This document shows positions 22,025-33,013 of a DNA stretch of 60,000 nucleotides, piece by piece (position 1 is the stretch's first letter; the number at the start of each line of letters is the position of its first letter). The notes under the pieces are model-generated. The model was not told the DNA's origin. It made no database searches and saw nothing but the letters and a program-made list of their open reading frames with translations. Where the stretch lies: assembly GCF_963678635.1 (NCBI RefSeq), contig NC_087065.1:12547579-12607578 (forward strand), given 5' to 3'. The DNA comes from Symsagittifera roscoffensis (lineage: Eukaryota > Xenacoelomorpha > Acoela > Convolutidae). The translations under genes and the position numbers were made by a program.

Positions 22025-23262
22025 CGAATAAGACCTTAAAAAACAAAATAGCTTAGTATTAACCAAAAATAGATTAGAAATTAGACAAAACATTTTCAAA
22101 ATGTTACACGACAATAACTTAATTGAAATGTCTCTACGACTCAATAGATCAGAGCCGCTGTTCCGCACAATACGAGAACTACCCGGTATTGGAAAAAGAC
22201 CTCGGACAAGAGACGACATACGACTACATCGAAACTTACCATTTAGTTTCATGGTCGTACGGCAAAAGCCACCACAAACTTTTATTTTTAGAATCTTACT
22301 AGCAATGAATTTAGATTTTCATTTGCAAACATAAGATCATTGAAAGAAATCTTCAATGATTATTTCAGGCGCTAGATAAAATTACTATTGTACAAAAACA
22401 ATTGATAAAAAGATCTCAAATCGTTCCCTCCAATTCTGCAGTAATATATAAAACATATTTGAAAAAATATTTATTGAAAACAAAAATAAAAATTAGAAGC
22501 ATGACAATAAATTGTTAGTATATATATAAATCATCCTGTTGTTCCAGCTTCATCACCTTAACATAACAGCAATCATAAATCAACTAACATCACCAAGAAC
22601 TAAAAACTTTTATCAAATAAATTTGAATTATTTTAAACTTAATTTAATTTAATCTTTAAACCAGATCATCAAGGCTTTCCTTGGATCTAAATCAATTTTC
22701 TATCTTATAAATTTTAAATTCTGATCATCAAGGCTTATCCTTGGATCAAAAAGAACAATGTTGTTCTCCTCCACCCAATTATCAAGTGTCTAACGACCTC
22801 AAACGTCGATTCACTACCCAACCTTTTCAAAAGACCCAGGACTAAGAGAAATTTTTTAATCACGCTAACCATTCAAATTAGGCTAAATAGCGAAGAACTT
22901 CGGTTATTCATCCTTCACTTGAACCCTCCTCTTATCTGAAACAGGATAAATCTTAAACTTAATAAGTTCAAAATACTATCTAAAGAACTACTTGCGTTCT
23001 AATTATACCTGAACCTTGTGGATCGATTAATTATTCTCCAACCCTTGAACACAATCACTACCCCTAAGCAAAATTATGTAAGTTAACACCTTAACTTAGA
23101 CTAGCCACGAGAAAATAAAAATCATTCTTCGGAATCGATATACTTTTCTCTCCAACACTGAACAAAAAGACCCAGGTTAAGCTAACCAAAAAATCAAAAG
23201 GACTAACAGTCTAGGAAAATTAAAACCGCTAATAACTTCTTGCATCCCTCGTCCTAAACCTT
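22025..23262 (+). other. Long leader of the giant element
   Basis: About 1.2 kb before the first supported ORF. A 77-codon frame at 22101-22334 is basic and unrecognised. Two near-identical motifs, GATCATCAAGG...CCTTGGATC, at about 22664 and 22724 each fold on themselves and may be leader structures such as dimerisation or packaging signals. Confidence 0.5.
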
Positions 23263-23607
23263 ATGTCATTAAAAAATTTAGGAAATAAACAAACAATCGT
23301 ATTACACAACTGTGAAAAAGACAACCAAAAAAACGATCTTGTAATAACCCCACATACACAACCAGTTGGATACATTCAAACAAAACGACAAACAATAAAA
23401 AGAAAAATTATAAGTAAACAAAGACAGATAACACGAAAAAGATTTTCAAAAAATAGAAATGCATTCTCCGAATCAGAAGTCAGTAGTCTAGACGCACTAT
23501 ACAAATTAGAAGAATCAGTAAACAAAAATTGCCCAGTCCATGATCAGTTATATTTTTCCGATTCAGAAACAACTTCAAATTCATCAAAAAGAGGAAAAAT
23601 AGAATAA
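23263..23607 (+). CDS. Leader ORF A: small basic protein
   Basis: 114 codons from ATG to TAA with no internal stop, unusual in this decayed element. The middle is strongly basic (TIKRKIISKQRQITRKRFSK), like a nuclear-localisation or RNA-binding segment, followed by an acidic Ser-rich tail. It has no zinc-binding or catalytic motif and I do not recognise it. Its position before gag, on the same strand, is not part of the standard Gypsy gene set. It may be a regulatory protein, in the manner of complex retroviruses, but this is inference. Confidence 0.5.
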   Translation: MSLKNLGNKQTIVLHNCEKDNQKNDLVITPHTQPVGYIQTKRQTIKRKIISKQRQITRKRFSKNRNAFSESEVSSLDALYKLEESVNKNCPVHDQLYFSDSETTSNSSKRGKIE

Positions 23608-23703
23608 AAAAGAAATATAAAAACGAACCAGTACATCTATACAATTGGAATTAACCAATTAGACATATTGATAATTATATATTAACAGTCATCAAAAGAA
23701 AAA

Positions 23704-24844
23704 ATGAGCAGCACTCAAAGTGACGAAAGTCCAGACGAAGAAGCAGTTTTTCCCTTTATTATAAATTCACTCAATGATAGAGGACAAACACGATTTTGCA
23801 AAAAATTACTCGTAAATTTGTTTGAACCAGGAATCAGTCCATGCAAATCAGAATTCCCAGATATAAAAATTAAAAGACAAATTATAGAACATTATTTGAA
23901 AGACATATGTAACCTAACACAACAATACGGAATCTACACCATAGAATTCAGCACACCAAGAACACTTCATGGTAAATACGTTATCCAAACAGACGATATT
24001 GATTTAGAATTTTCCAAACTATTCACAGAATATATCAAAAGCATACAATATCAAAACTCACAGAGAGCAAACTCAATATTCACCAACGAAGTTTTTGCAA
24101 TAATATATATAAATATTTATCTATATTAGAAAGAACAGAAGCTCAAAGTACATCACCAGTCCAAACATCAAAACATACAAAAGTAAGAAACAAAATCGCC
24201 GCATTTTCAACATTTTTAAATGCAATCCGTGAAAATTTTACCAATAATGATGTCTCACAAAATATTAAACATGATTTACAAAAATACTAGCATGGTTTAC
24301 AATTGATTATTTTACACATAATATCGATTTAATAGAACAAGCAAGAAAAACCTTTAGACCCCAAAGTACCAATGACGACACTGTCATTGCAGAACAATCA
24401 GATTACGTTTGGGACCCCGAATGGTCTCATCCAGCATTTTTAAATTTCCCAGCAGATATCTCAAGTCAAGCAATAAGTATAATATCTTTCCTCAAAGATT
24501 ATGTAAAAGTAATACCACTAACAATTGATGCAACACCTTTAAATTATAATACATTTTTACCTGATACACAAAATAGCAGCTTAAATTCAACAGTTATACA
24601 CCATGAAAATCTCAATGGAACTAGAAATCTTACACAACAAGATATTCAAACACCATCACACTTCATAAATGAAGAGATAGTTCAAACAACAGTAACAACT
24701 ACACAACAAAGTATCTCACCAATACGTCCAAACCTCACAACACCTAAAAATAAAAATGCATTATTACCACAAGTAACCTTACAATCGACCGTTAAACCTT
24801 CGGTTGCTCCAAAATATTCACATATGGACTATCAGACATATTGA
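23704..24844 (+). pseudogene. Leader ORF B, about 380 codons, frameshifted
   Basis: An ATG at 23704 opens 141 codons in the first frame. The reading then continues in another frame through about 24290, where a TAG and a further shift lead into a frame open to the TGA at about 24842. The N-terminal part is acidic, 'MSSTQSDESPDEEAVFPF'. The middle has a 'DYVWDPEWSHPAFLNFPAD' stretch and the end is Thr/Gln-rich. The long open stretches on one strand and the amino-acid composition support a former gene. No family is recognised; it lies directly before gag. Confidence 0.5.
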
Positions 24845-24847
24845 CCA

Positions 24848-27251
24848 ATGACAAAACCGCCGAAAACACGAAAAACGTTCACAAGAAACAATTTTGCAGA
24901 ACACAACTATAATTATGAAAATCAGTCAAAAAAAATCAACCCCCCCCCCCCAAAAAAAATATGCAAACCTAAACCACGTATGTTCCCATTATTGGAATCT
25001 TCCAAATACATCGACCAATTCAGTAAATTTCCATGAAAATCCACACCCTCCACAGGATAATAGTGAAAATTACCCAATTTTTCAACAAAATAGGAATAAA
25101 CAACAAACACCTTATTACACAAATTATTTATCATCTGATGATGATGATTATCATCAACCAGACGTTTTTGCACCATATACACAAGAAAATCGAACACAAA
25201 GACCGCGGCAATCTCAACCATCGCAAAATATAAAGATTTACCCACAAAATCCAGCAGATATGCAAAATCAACAACCAATGCATATACAAAACTCAATTAA
25301 CGCACAATATTTTCAACCTATACAATCACAAAACCCAATGACTATGCATTCTTACCAACCAACTCAAATGCAAAAGGAAAGACCACTACCATATTATTTA
25401 CAACAACATGAAATAACAAAAAATCAACTGACAAAATTTTCACAAATGCCAAATGCCGCAGAATCACTACAAATGACGATGAAACCATACCTCATGGGTG
25501 GATCATCAATAACATCAAATAAACCACTGATGGTATTTACAGGCACAGACCCTGAATATTCTGTAGAAGACTATTTAAACGCAGTCACAGCAAATTTAAT
25601 TTTAAATATAGGACCCGAACCAATTAATACGCCACTCCATCAAAATTGGATACATAGACGCACAGCGTTAATCCAAACAACACTAGATGGCGCAGCCCAA
25701 AAATGGTTTTCAGTACTACCTATAGACATAAAATCAGATTGGAAATGATTCACACAAGAGTTTTCAAAAATGTTTGATTCTGAAAGAAACAAACAACATC
25801 AAAGAATTTTATGCAACGAAATTCGCAAATTACCAAATGAAACAATAAAACAATTAGCAGTTCGAATCGAAACACTAGTTCGAAAAGCATATTCACTCAA
25901 TACACATGGTTACAAAATTACAAAAATGACAGAAATTTTAATGATGGCCTTAACACCTCAATTAAGGAAAATAGCTATAAAAAAGAGAGCATCACACCCC
26001 TCATCAATTCGAGAACCAGATTTAGATTTCAGAAAACTAGCTGATAAATTAGAACCAGCAGAAATCACAATGAAACTTGAAGAAACAGAAAATCTAAAAC
26101 TACAGTATGTTAATCGAATTGAAACAAATACTAAACAAATAAACAACATACACGATTCAGATGTAGACCTAACTGAAAAAATCACCGAAATTTTGAACAT
26201 ATATGAGACAAATCCAAATTTCAAAGGAAAACCATCTTTCAAGAAATGGTGTAATTATTGTCGAAGATACGGACGTAGGCGAATGTAGTATTGGCGAATG
26301 TAGACAAAAACAACAAGACAATCAGAATAAACCACAAAAATACAAAGAACCAAACAAATCATTTTACCAATACATGAAAAAAGATCAAAATTTACCAAAA
26401 AAAATATACATAGTAATAACAGCTCTGGTAAACCACTCCCAAATAATTCAAACTACTCAAGAAATTAATCACCCTATAATTCTAATTATAGAGGTAGATC
26501 ACCAGAACAAAGAAATTCACGAAATTTCTCACAAAATAGAAATAGTCGATCGAATAGCCAAAATAACCAGTATAGAAACAACTATTCACGATCAAATTCA
26601 AACAGAAGAGAAATTTATGATACCAGTTCCCATTCAAATTCTAGGAATAGACACTGTTCAAACGATAGATCACGAAATTCATCATACAACAGAAACAGAA
26701 ACTATTCAAACAATAAGATTAGAAGTTATTCAAATAACAGAAACCAACGTTACCAAAACAACAGATCAAGAAACAATTCTTACAACAGATCTAACGATCA
26801 AGGAAACAGAAACAATTACTATAATAGGTCAAGAAACAACTCACAAAGTAGGAATCCCAACTATAACAATCAAAGAAATTATTCTCAATCCCCTTATAGA
26901 AACAACAATCGTTACCCTGATTCTCAACACAAACATAGAGGTAACACACCGAAACATCAGCGACAAATTAATCGGGTACAAACAACTGAAGACACAACTT
27001 CAGATCCCCCTGGTATTGACAACACAGAAAGTACCGAACTACAATTAAACCACATTAATTATGAATCAACTGATACTGAAAGTGATACAGATAATACCAT
27101 CTCAGTAAACATGATAACAGACGAAAACAACTATGAACCTATCATATATGAACAACCCTTTAGTTCACACATATATGAAAATCAGTTGGAACTTCTTCAT
27201 AATTATTACACTACCCCATTAATAATGATACCCGAACTACACAAGAAGTAA
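24848..27251 (+). pseudogene. gag: Gag of the giant element, frameshifted
   Basis: Starts at ATG 24848 and changes frame at a C12-A8 homopolymer (24940-24959). The long Gln/Pro/Asn-rich N-terminal part leads into a Gypsy capsid region around 25520-25900, with 'WIHRRTALIQTTLDGAAQKW' and 'LPNETIKQLAVRIETL'. A TGA at 25746-25748 falls where Trp or another codon is expected. A zinc-knuckle-like CNYC lies near 26250, where another frame change occurs, and a long Arg/Asn/Ser-rich basic tail follows in a third frame to the TAA at 27249. The frame 26203-27048 read as Ile/Thr-rich is the wrong frame for the tail. Confidence 0.8.
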
Positions 27252-27298
27252 ACGAAATTAATACTGTAATTAAACCTGAAAAAAAAAGACGAAGTACA

Positions 27299-28363
27299 AT
27301 GCTCAAACACAAAACATATTTATCAAAACATACAAAAAGAACAACCGAGAGAAAAAATTTGGTCAATTCCACTTCTCTTACAGAGTCCAACCACCAGATC
27401 TTGAAATTGATTTTTTTAATCGACTCAGGAGCAGAATCAAATATCATTAACATTCCCACATGGAATGAAATCAAAACATTACATCCGAATTTAACACCTC
27501 TTGAAACATCTAGTAAATTAGCACCAGCACAAGGGGCAACATTAGTAAGTTATGGAAAAATCCAACTATTCCTTGTTCCCACAAGAACAATGGAACAAAA
27601 TAAGATTTTGAACAAGCCATTCAAACAAACATTTCATATTACTGATATTAAGCACAATATCATTGGCATACCGTTTATAACTAAATATATACCAACAATA
27701 AACATCTTAAATAGTAAAATTCATATCAAAGATAAATATACAAAAACGAAAAACACAGCCTTAACATTCTTTCAAAGATTAAACGAACAACCACCATTTT
27801 TCTCAAAACTTTACCCCATTTATAATCAAGAACGAAAACACTTGAAACCACCATCAGGAAACGGATATAACTTTTCGATAAAACAAGTTCATCAGTATGA
27901 CAAAAGTCAAAACAAACAACAACTTTTCATGTCAGATTTCGAATTTAAACCCATTCACAAATTTTTCAAAATTACAAGCTCATCCATAAAATACTTGAAA
28001 AACACAAAATCCGATATTATTTCACTACACGTGTATAATAATACACCATATCAAATAACATTACCCTTGGGACTCTTAGGATATTGTGAAACAAACGCTA
28101 CAACTTCACCTATAAATGAAGTAGCATATCGAGTAAATAATATATTACAACTATTAGATATTTGTCAATCAACAATTCTTGACGAAGAATTATCCATAAA
28201 TAATATAATAAGTAATGAAAAAAAAAATACATGTTACGTCCCAAAAACACCATATTTTAAACCAACATTTAATATAACAAATTATACAAAAGAACAGCAA
28301 AAATTTTTGACAATGTTTAATTTTCAACATTCACAAATAACGCAAAATGAGTTTGAAAATTAG
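27299..28363 (+). pseudogene. pol: Protease region of Pol
   Basis: 354 codons open to a TAG/TAA region at 28363. The retropepsin active site FLIDSGAESNIIN is at residues 39-51 and a second block HNIIGIPFITKY lies about 75 residues on. About 220 residues of unassigned sequence follow before RT, longer than in a compact Gypsy Pol. The frame overlaps the end of gag upstream. It cleaves Gag and Pol in the particle. This ORF is open but the rest of Pol is broken, hence pseudogene. Confidence 0.8.
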
Positions 28364-29959
28364 CTAAACAACTGATAAAATATTCAAAAGTCTACGCAAC
28401 ATCAAAATTTGACGTTGGAAAAATTAGTTCATCACTACACCTTCCATTAAAACCTGACGCAGTTTTCAAAAAACAAAGAGCAAGTAAAGTATCGATTCAC
28501 TTACACGACAAGGTAAAAAGATTACTTGATATTTTAGAACCTTACGAAATTATATCACTAGTAAATAAAGAAGAACAACCAAAAGTAATACCTTCATCAA
28601 CCCTGCTATCATTTTAGCAAAAGGTGAATCACTAAAAATAGTTTTAGATGCTAGATATCTCAATTCACTAATTGACGAATCGAAATGTAATTGGCCCATT
28701 GAATCAATAGAAGTTATCTTAACAAAGATAAATGGTAAGTACTTCACAACCGCAGATATGAATAGTGCTTACAATCAAATGCCACTAGATGAAAAATCAC
28801 GACGATTAACACAATTTGTTATTGGAAATCAACAATACGAATTTAATCGATTATTCTATGGAATATTCATAGGATCAGCAGCTTTTTCAGCTTTCATGAG
28901 TTAAATTTTTAGACCACTAATACTCAAGAAAAATGCAATCAGATATTTAGATGATGCTTTTATGCAATCACAAACTAAAGAGGAAATGTTTACAGTTTTG
29001 GAACAATATCATAAAAAACTTCAGAACGAAAATCTGAAAGCAGCCCCCGATAAATCACATTTCTTCTTAACACGCGTTAAATTCTTAGGACATAATATAG
29101 AACAAAAAACTATCACCCCAATAAAATCACGCATTGATGCAATTCAAAAACTTCAACCACCTACAAATAAAAAGAAAATCCAAGAATTCCTTGGAATGTT
29201 AAATTTCTTAAGTAAATATGTTTACAAAATGCAGTTATACTTAAGACCTTTCTATAACATTCTTAGACAACAAAATAATTTTGAATGGACCACTGAACAT
29301 CAATTACGATTTGAAGGAATTAAAAAACTTTTGACAGAACAAATTTCAAACACAATTCCAGATCCAAACCAACCATTCTATGCAATGTGCGATGCTTCAA
29401 ATTTTGGCATCGGCGCAGCATTATTACAATCACATAGTGGAACAAATAAAATGATTCTTATATCAGAAAATTCACGACTATTCACACAAGACGAGCTACG
29501 ACTCTCTACTCTAATGAGAGAATGTACAGCTATAATATGCACGCTTACAGAATACGAATTTCTGATACTTGGATCAAAACACCCAACAGTTTTATTTACA
29601 GATCATAAACCAATTATATTTCTTTTCACACAAAAATCAAATGCAAATCATAGAGTTTATAGATTTCAACTAACTTTAAAGAAATTCCCAAACTTACATA
29701 TAGTTTGGACAGCAGGAAAAAAACCTTGCATTACCAGATACATTAAACAGAAATACACCACTTGAACTCCTTACACGAAAAACAACATTTGAAATACCAC
29801 AAAATATCAAATTCTATCTCGCAAAAGATGAAACATCACCCCAATTAGAATGCAAATACGCAGTAAAAACTGACATTGATCAATCACAAATAAATAATTT
29901 ACAACATTTTCCACTCTACCTAGATTGCCAAAATCATCACTATGAAGTTGATTTATAAG
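28364..29959 (+). pseudogene. pol: Reverse transcriptase and RNase H of Pol
   Basis: RT fingers begin near 28400. Motif A is FTTADMNSAYNQMP at about 28746, and the catalytic YLDD box is at 28944-28955. RNase H follows with YAMCDASNFGIGAALL near 29380 and FTDHKP near 29600. Visible damage: a frame change near 28595, a TAA at 28902-28904 between RT motifs, and a shift near 29725 at a run of seven A, after which the end of RNase H continues in another frame. Order PR-RT-RH-IN is that of Ty3/Gypsy. Catalytic residues themselves are preserved. Confidence 0.88.
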
Positions 29960-30136
29960 GTACATCTACCTTTAAACCAATTCCATACTCACAATGGATA
30001 AAAAATAATACTCAACAAAAGAAAATAAAACAACAACCGCATAAAAAAACCTTTTTCCATTAATTGAAAAAGAAATATTGACCGATAAAATAAATTAATC
30101 AGGACCACAAACAAATGATTCAAAATACACAATAAA

Positions 30137-31930
30137 TCAAGTTTTTAACCTCCATGACCCACTTGACACAATTCCCTTATCACAACTAGAAATTGATAAT
30201 ATTTTTCTCCAACCAACAGAAAAAGTTACACTTGAACTTTTACAACAATACCAAAATTTTGACCCAGTAATTAAAAAACTCAAATCATGGCACAAATATA
30301 AAACAAAACCAGCAAAAGCTGATACCACGATTTTAGGAAACAAAACACTCCTCCGATATTTTTGAAAATTTAATAACACAACAATCAATCAAAATACAGA
30401 TTTTTTAGAATATCAATTAGATGATTCTAAAGTTCCCTGTCTCCCCTTGAGTATGATACTGATAGCATTTAACATCTCCCATACACAAAATACAAAAGGA
30501 CACTCAGAATCAGAAAAGACATACTCGAATTTCACACAAAATTTTTATTTTCCAAATGCCCCAATTTGGATAAAAGTATTATGCAATGATTGTATAATAT
30601 GTCAATTGAACGAACCTTATCCAAATCAAAAACAAATAGCACAGAAACAAGATTTTTAAGGACAAAGCTTATATTTCAACCATAGAATTTCATTCGACAC
30701 AAAAGGACCAATTTCACCATCATCTGAATGAAATTCTTCCATTATGGTCATTGTTGATGCATTCACGCACTTTGTAGCACTCAACCCAGTACCACATTGT
30801 AATGCTTATTATGCTTAAACAACACTTTACGAACACTGGATAGCTAAATTCGGGTTACCCGAAATACTAGTTACAGACAACGGTACAGAATTTATTAATA
30901 CTGAAATTATCACACTATGCCACTTCTACAACATTAAACATAAACCACGTACATCTGATGCACCTTGGACAAACGGTTTAGTCGAAAGTATGAACCGTTC
31001 ATTACAAGAATATCTTAGATGTATCATTAATGGAAATGATACACGATACACAGAAAAGTCAACAGATGTAAAATTATTTCCCTTATCATACAATTCACAA
31101 ATAACGACAACCTTAGGAATGTCACCGTATGAAATGGTTTTTAATCAAAAACTAAGAAAACCAATTATGTTCACAGCTAATGCTCACAAAAATGCACAAG
31201 GTCACTGCAAACCAAATAAAGATTCAATATGCTATAATCTACCATTACACACACATGATGAAGATCATTTTCATCACCCACAAATTCTCAAGTTAGCCTC
31301 CGGCACACATACCGAAGGGATTTTAAATAGAGATAAAAAGCACAATGAAATCTACCAAAAGGTAACAAAGAAATTGTTACAAAGGCAAAACATAAACAGC
31401 CAAATTAATTCACGTTTTATGCCAGCCACCGATTTAAAAATTGGAACACTGTCATAATACCCAATTTTACTACTCAAAAAGGAATCTCCAAAAAATAACA
31501 ACCACTTCGCAAAGGACCATACCAAATAATTGCCAAACCCACTGAAGTAAAATACAAACTCACAGATTCAACTAAAAAAGAAATTGTTCAACATCGTAAC
31601 AATTTATTACCTTACTACCCAAAAGAATACGCATTACGCGAATTAACTCAAATTTATTCTTCTACAGGTTTAAAAGTTATTCAAAACAATACATATTCAG
31701 AACAGAAAACTAATGTACATGACGACATTCATCACAAACAAAATCAAAAACAAAACACAACTCATAAAAATATAATAACACCAGACCCAAAAATATCTCA
31801 ATAAGAAAGAAAAACAGAAAAATGATAAGAAAAAATCTTACCACAAGAACAAATAGAAAAATCAGAACACAGAGAATTATCACGACTTAGAAACCAACCA
31901 CGTAAAATTACAAAACATTCATCCCACAAT
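30137..31930 (+). pseudogene. pol: Integrase of Pol with GPY/F module
   Basis: An HHCC zinc finger is suggested by HTQNTKGH and CNDCIIC (30470-30610). The DDE core is clear: first Asp at 30696 (ISFDTKG), second at 30876 (VTDNGTEF) and Glu at 30984 (NGLVESMNR), a D-x35-E spacing. Downstream, from about 31500, is a GPY/F module (RKGPYQII) and a Lys/Gln-rich tail. Stops at about 30363, 30658, 30730, 30817 and a frame change near 31455-31490 break it. Integrases with GPY/F belong to Gypsy and related elements. Confidence 0.88.
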
Positions 31931-32812
31931 CTAAAATATTAAAGAAAATTGAATTTCAAAAACAACTTTAATTTTCAAAGTCAATCATTCATACACCTCT
32001 AAATCATTTTGAACTTTCATATTTTCAAGATAACATGCTGAAACATACGCAACAGTTCTAGTTCAAATTCAGCCAATAGGATTCACTCAAATGCGTCACC
32101 TTCAATATCTCTAACACAAACCTACTAGCCGATAGATATTAATCTCCAGTCATATCTATAACTATAACTTTATAACCTCCAGGTCAAAAATAAGCAACTT
32201 GCTAAATCTTGACAACTAAAATAAACACCACGATAATATTACAACCCTCCCCTATCAAATAATGCAAAGATCAACAATATTTTCCCAACTTAGACCTCAA
32301 AAACCCTCCAACCAAAAATGACGAATTAGCCTAATATAAAAAAAGGACCATAATTGTTTGGCCTAAAATACAAATATTTCAAAAATACCCCAGATTACTC
32401 AACAAATAAAAACAAAGCAGAGAAGACCTCCCAAGCACCATAAAATTAGCCTCCAACAATTTTTAACAAAACTCAACCCACTTGTCAAAAAATCAATAAA
32501 TAATCCGACCACACTTGGATTTCGCCACAGAAGTTCAAAAAATATTCGACGACAGAATAATTTCTTAACTGCTTCTCTCTTTAACAGTCGATACTTTAAA
32601 AAATATAATCACAAACCTTTTCATAAAATTTTTCATTCTACTTAAACTTTTGCTAATATTTTTTATTGAATTTTTTGAAGCCCTAATAATCCTTTTAATA
32701 ATTTTTTGCAATATTTTTTTAAATTTCTTTCTACTCCCTATTTGAAATATATCTTCAACTTTCCCAAATCATTGACCACGTTCACAGGTACGATAATTCA
32801 AAGTCTATTTAA
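31931..32812 (+). other. Pol-env spacer, no ORF supported
   Basis: Nearly 0.9 kb of A-rich sequence with frequent stops in all plus frames. It could hold splice sites for an env mRNA, but none is convincing by eye. Confidence 0.45.
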
Positions 32813-33013
32813 ATGATACAAACAATTTTTCGTAGAACAGATATTTTTTTACTATTCGTAATTTTCATCACATTTTTATCATCCCTAATTATGACAATGT
32901 GCAGATGTGTATAAAAGGCAATAATCACATTCGCCTTAGCAATAATCCTTTTAATTCTTTTTATCGAAGAATATTACAATAAACATAAATCTTCCCACTA
33001 TGAAACAGATTAA
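32813..33013 (+). pseudogene. Double-membrane-segment ORF before env, with stop
   Basis: An ATG opens 33 codons with a hydrophobic stretch (FLLFVIFITFLSSLIM), then TAA (32912-32914), then 32 more codons in the same frame with a second one (FALAIILLILF) and TAA. One internal stop in an otherwise hydrophobic two-segment protein looks like decay. A one-base change of frame at its end would run into the envelope-like ORF, so it may be that ORF's membrane N-terminus (signal/anchor) and not a separate gene. Confidence 0.5.

Noticed and set aside
22101-22334. 77-codon leader ORF as a gene
   Set aside because: No motif, overlaps an opposite-strand frame of similar length, and lies in the leader; not supported beyond an open frame.
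26203-27048. 281-codon Ile/Thr/Glu-rich ORF as a separate gene
   Set aside because: Only its first part fits Gag. The rest is the wrong frame of the Arg/Asn/Ser-rich Gag tail, whose natural frame is open over the same bases.
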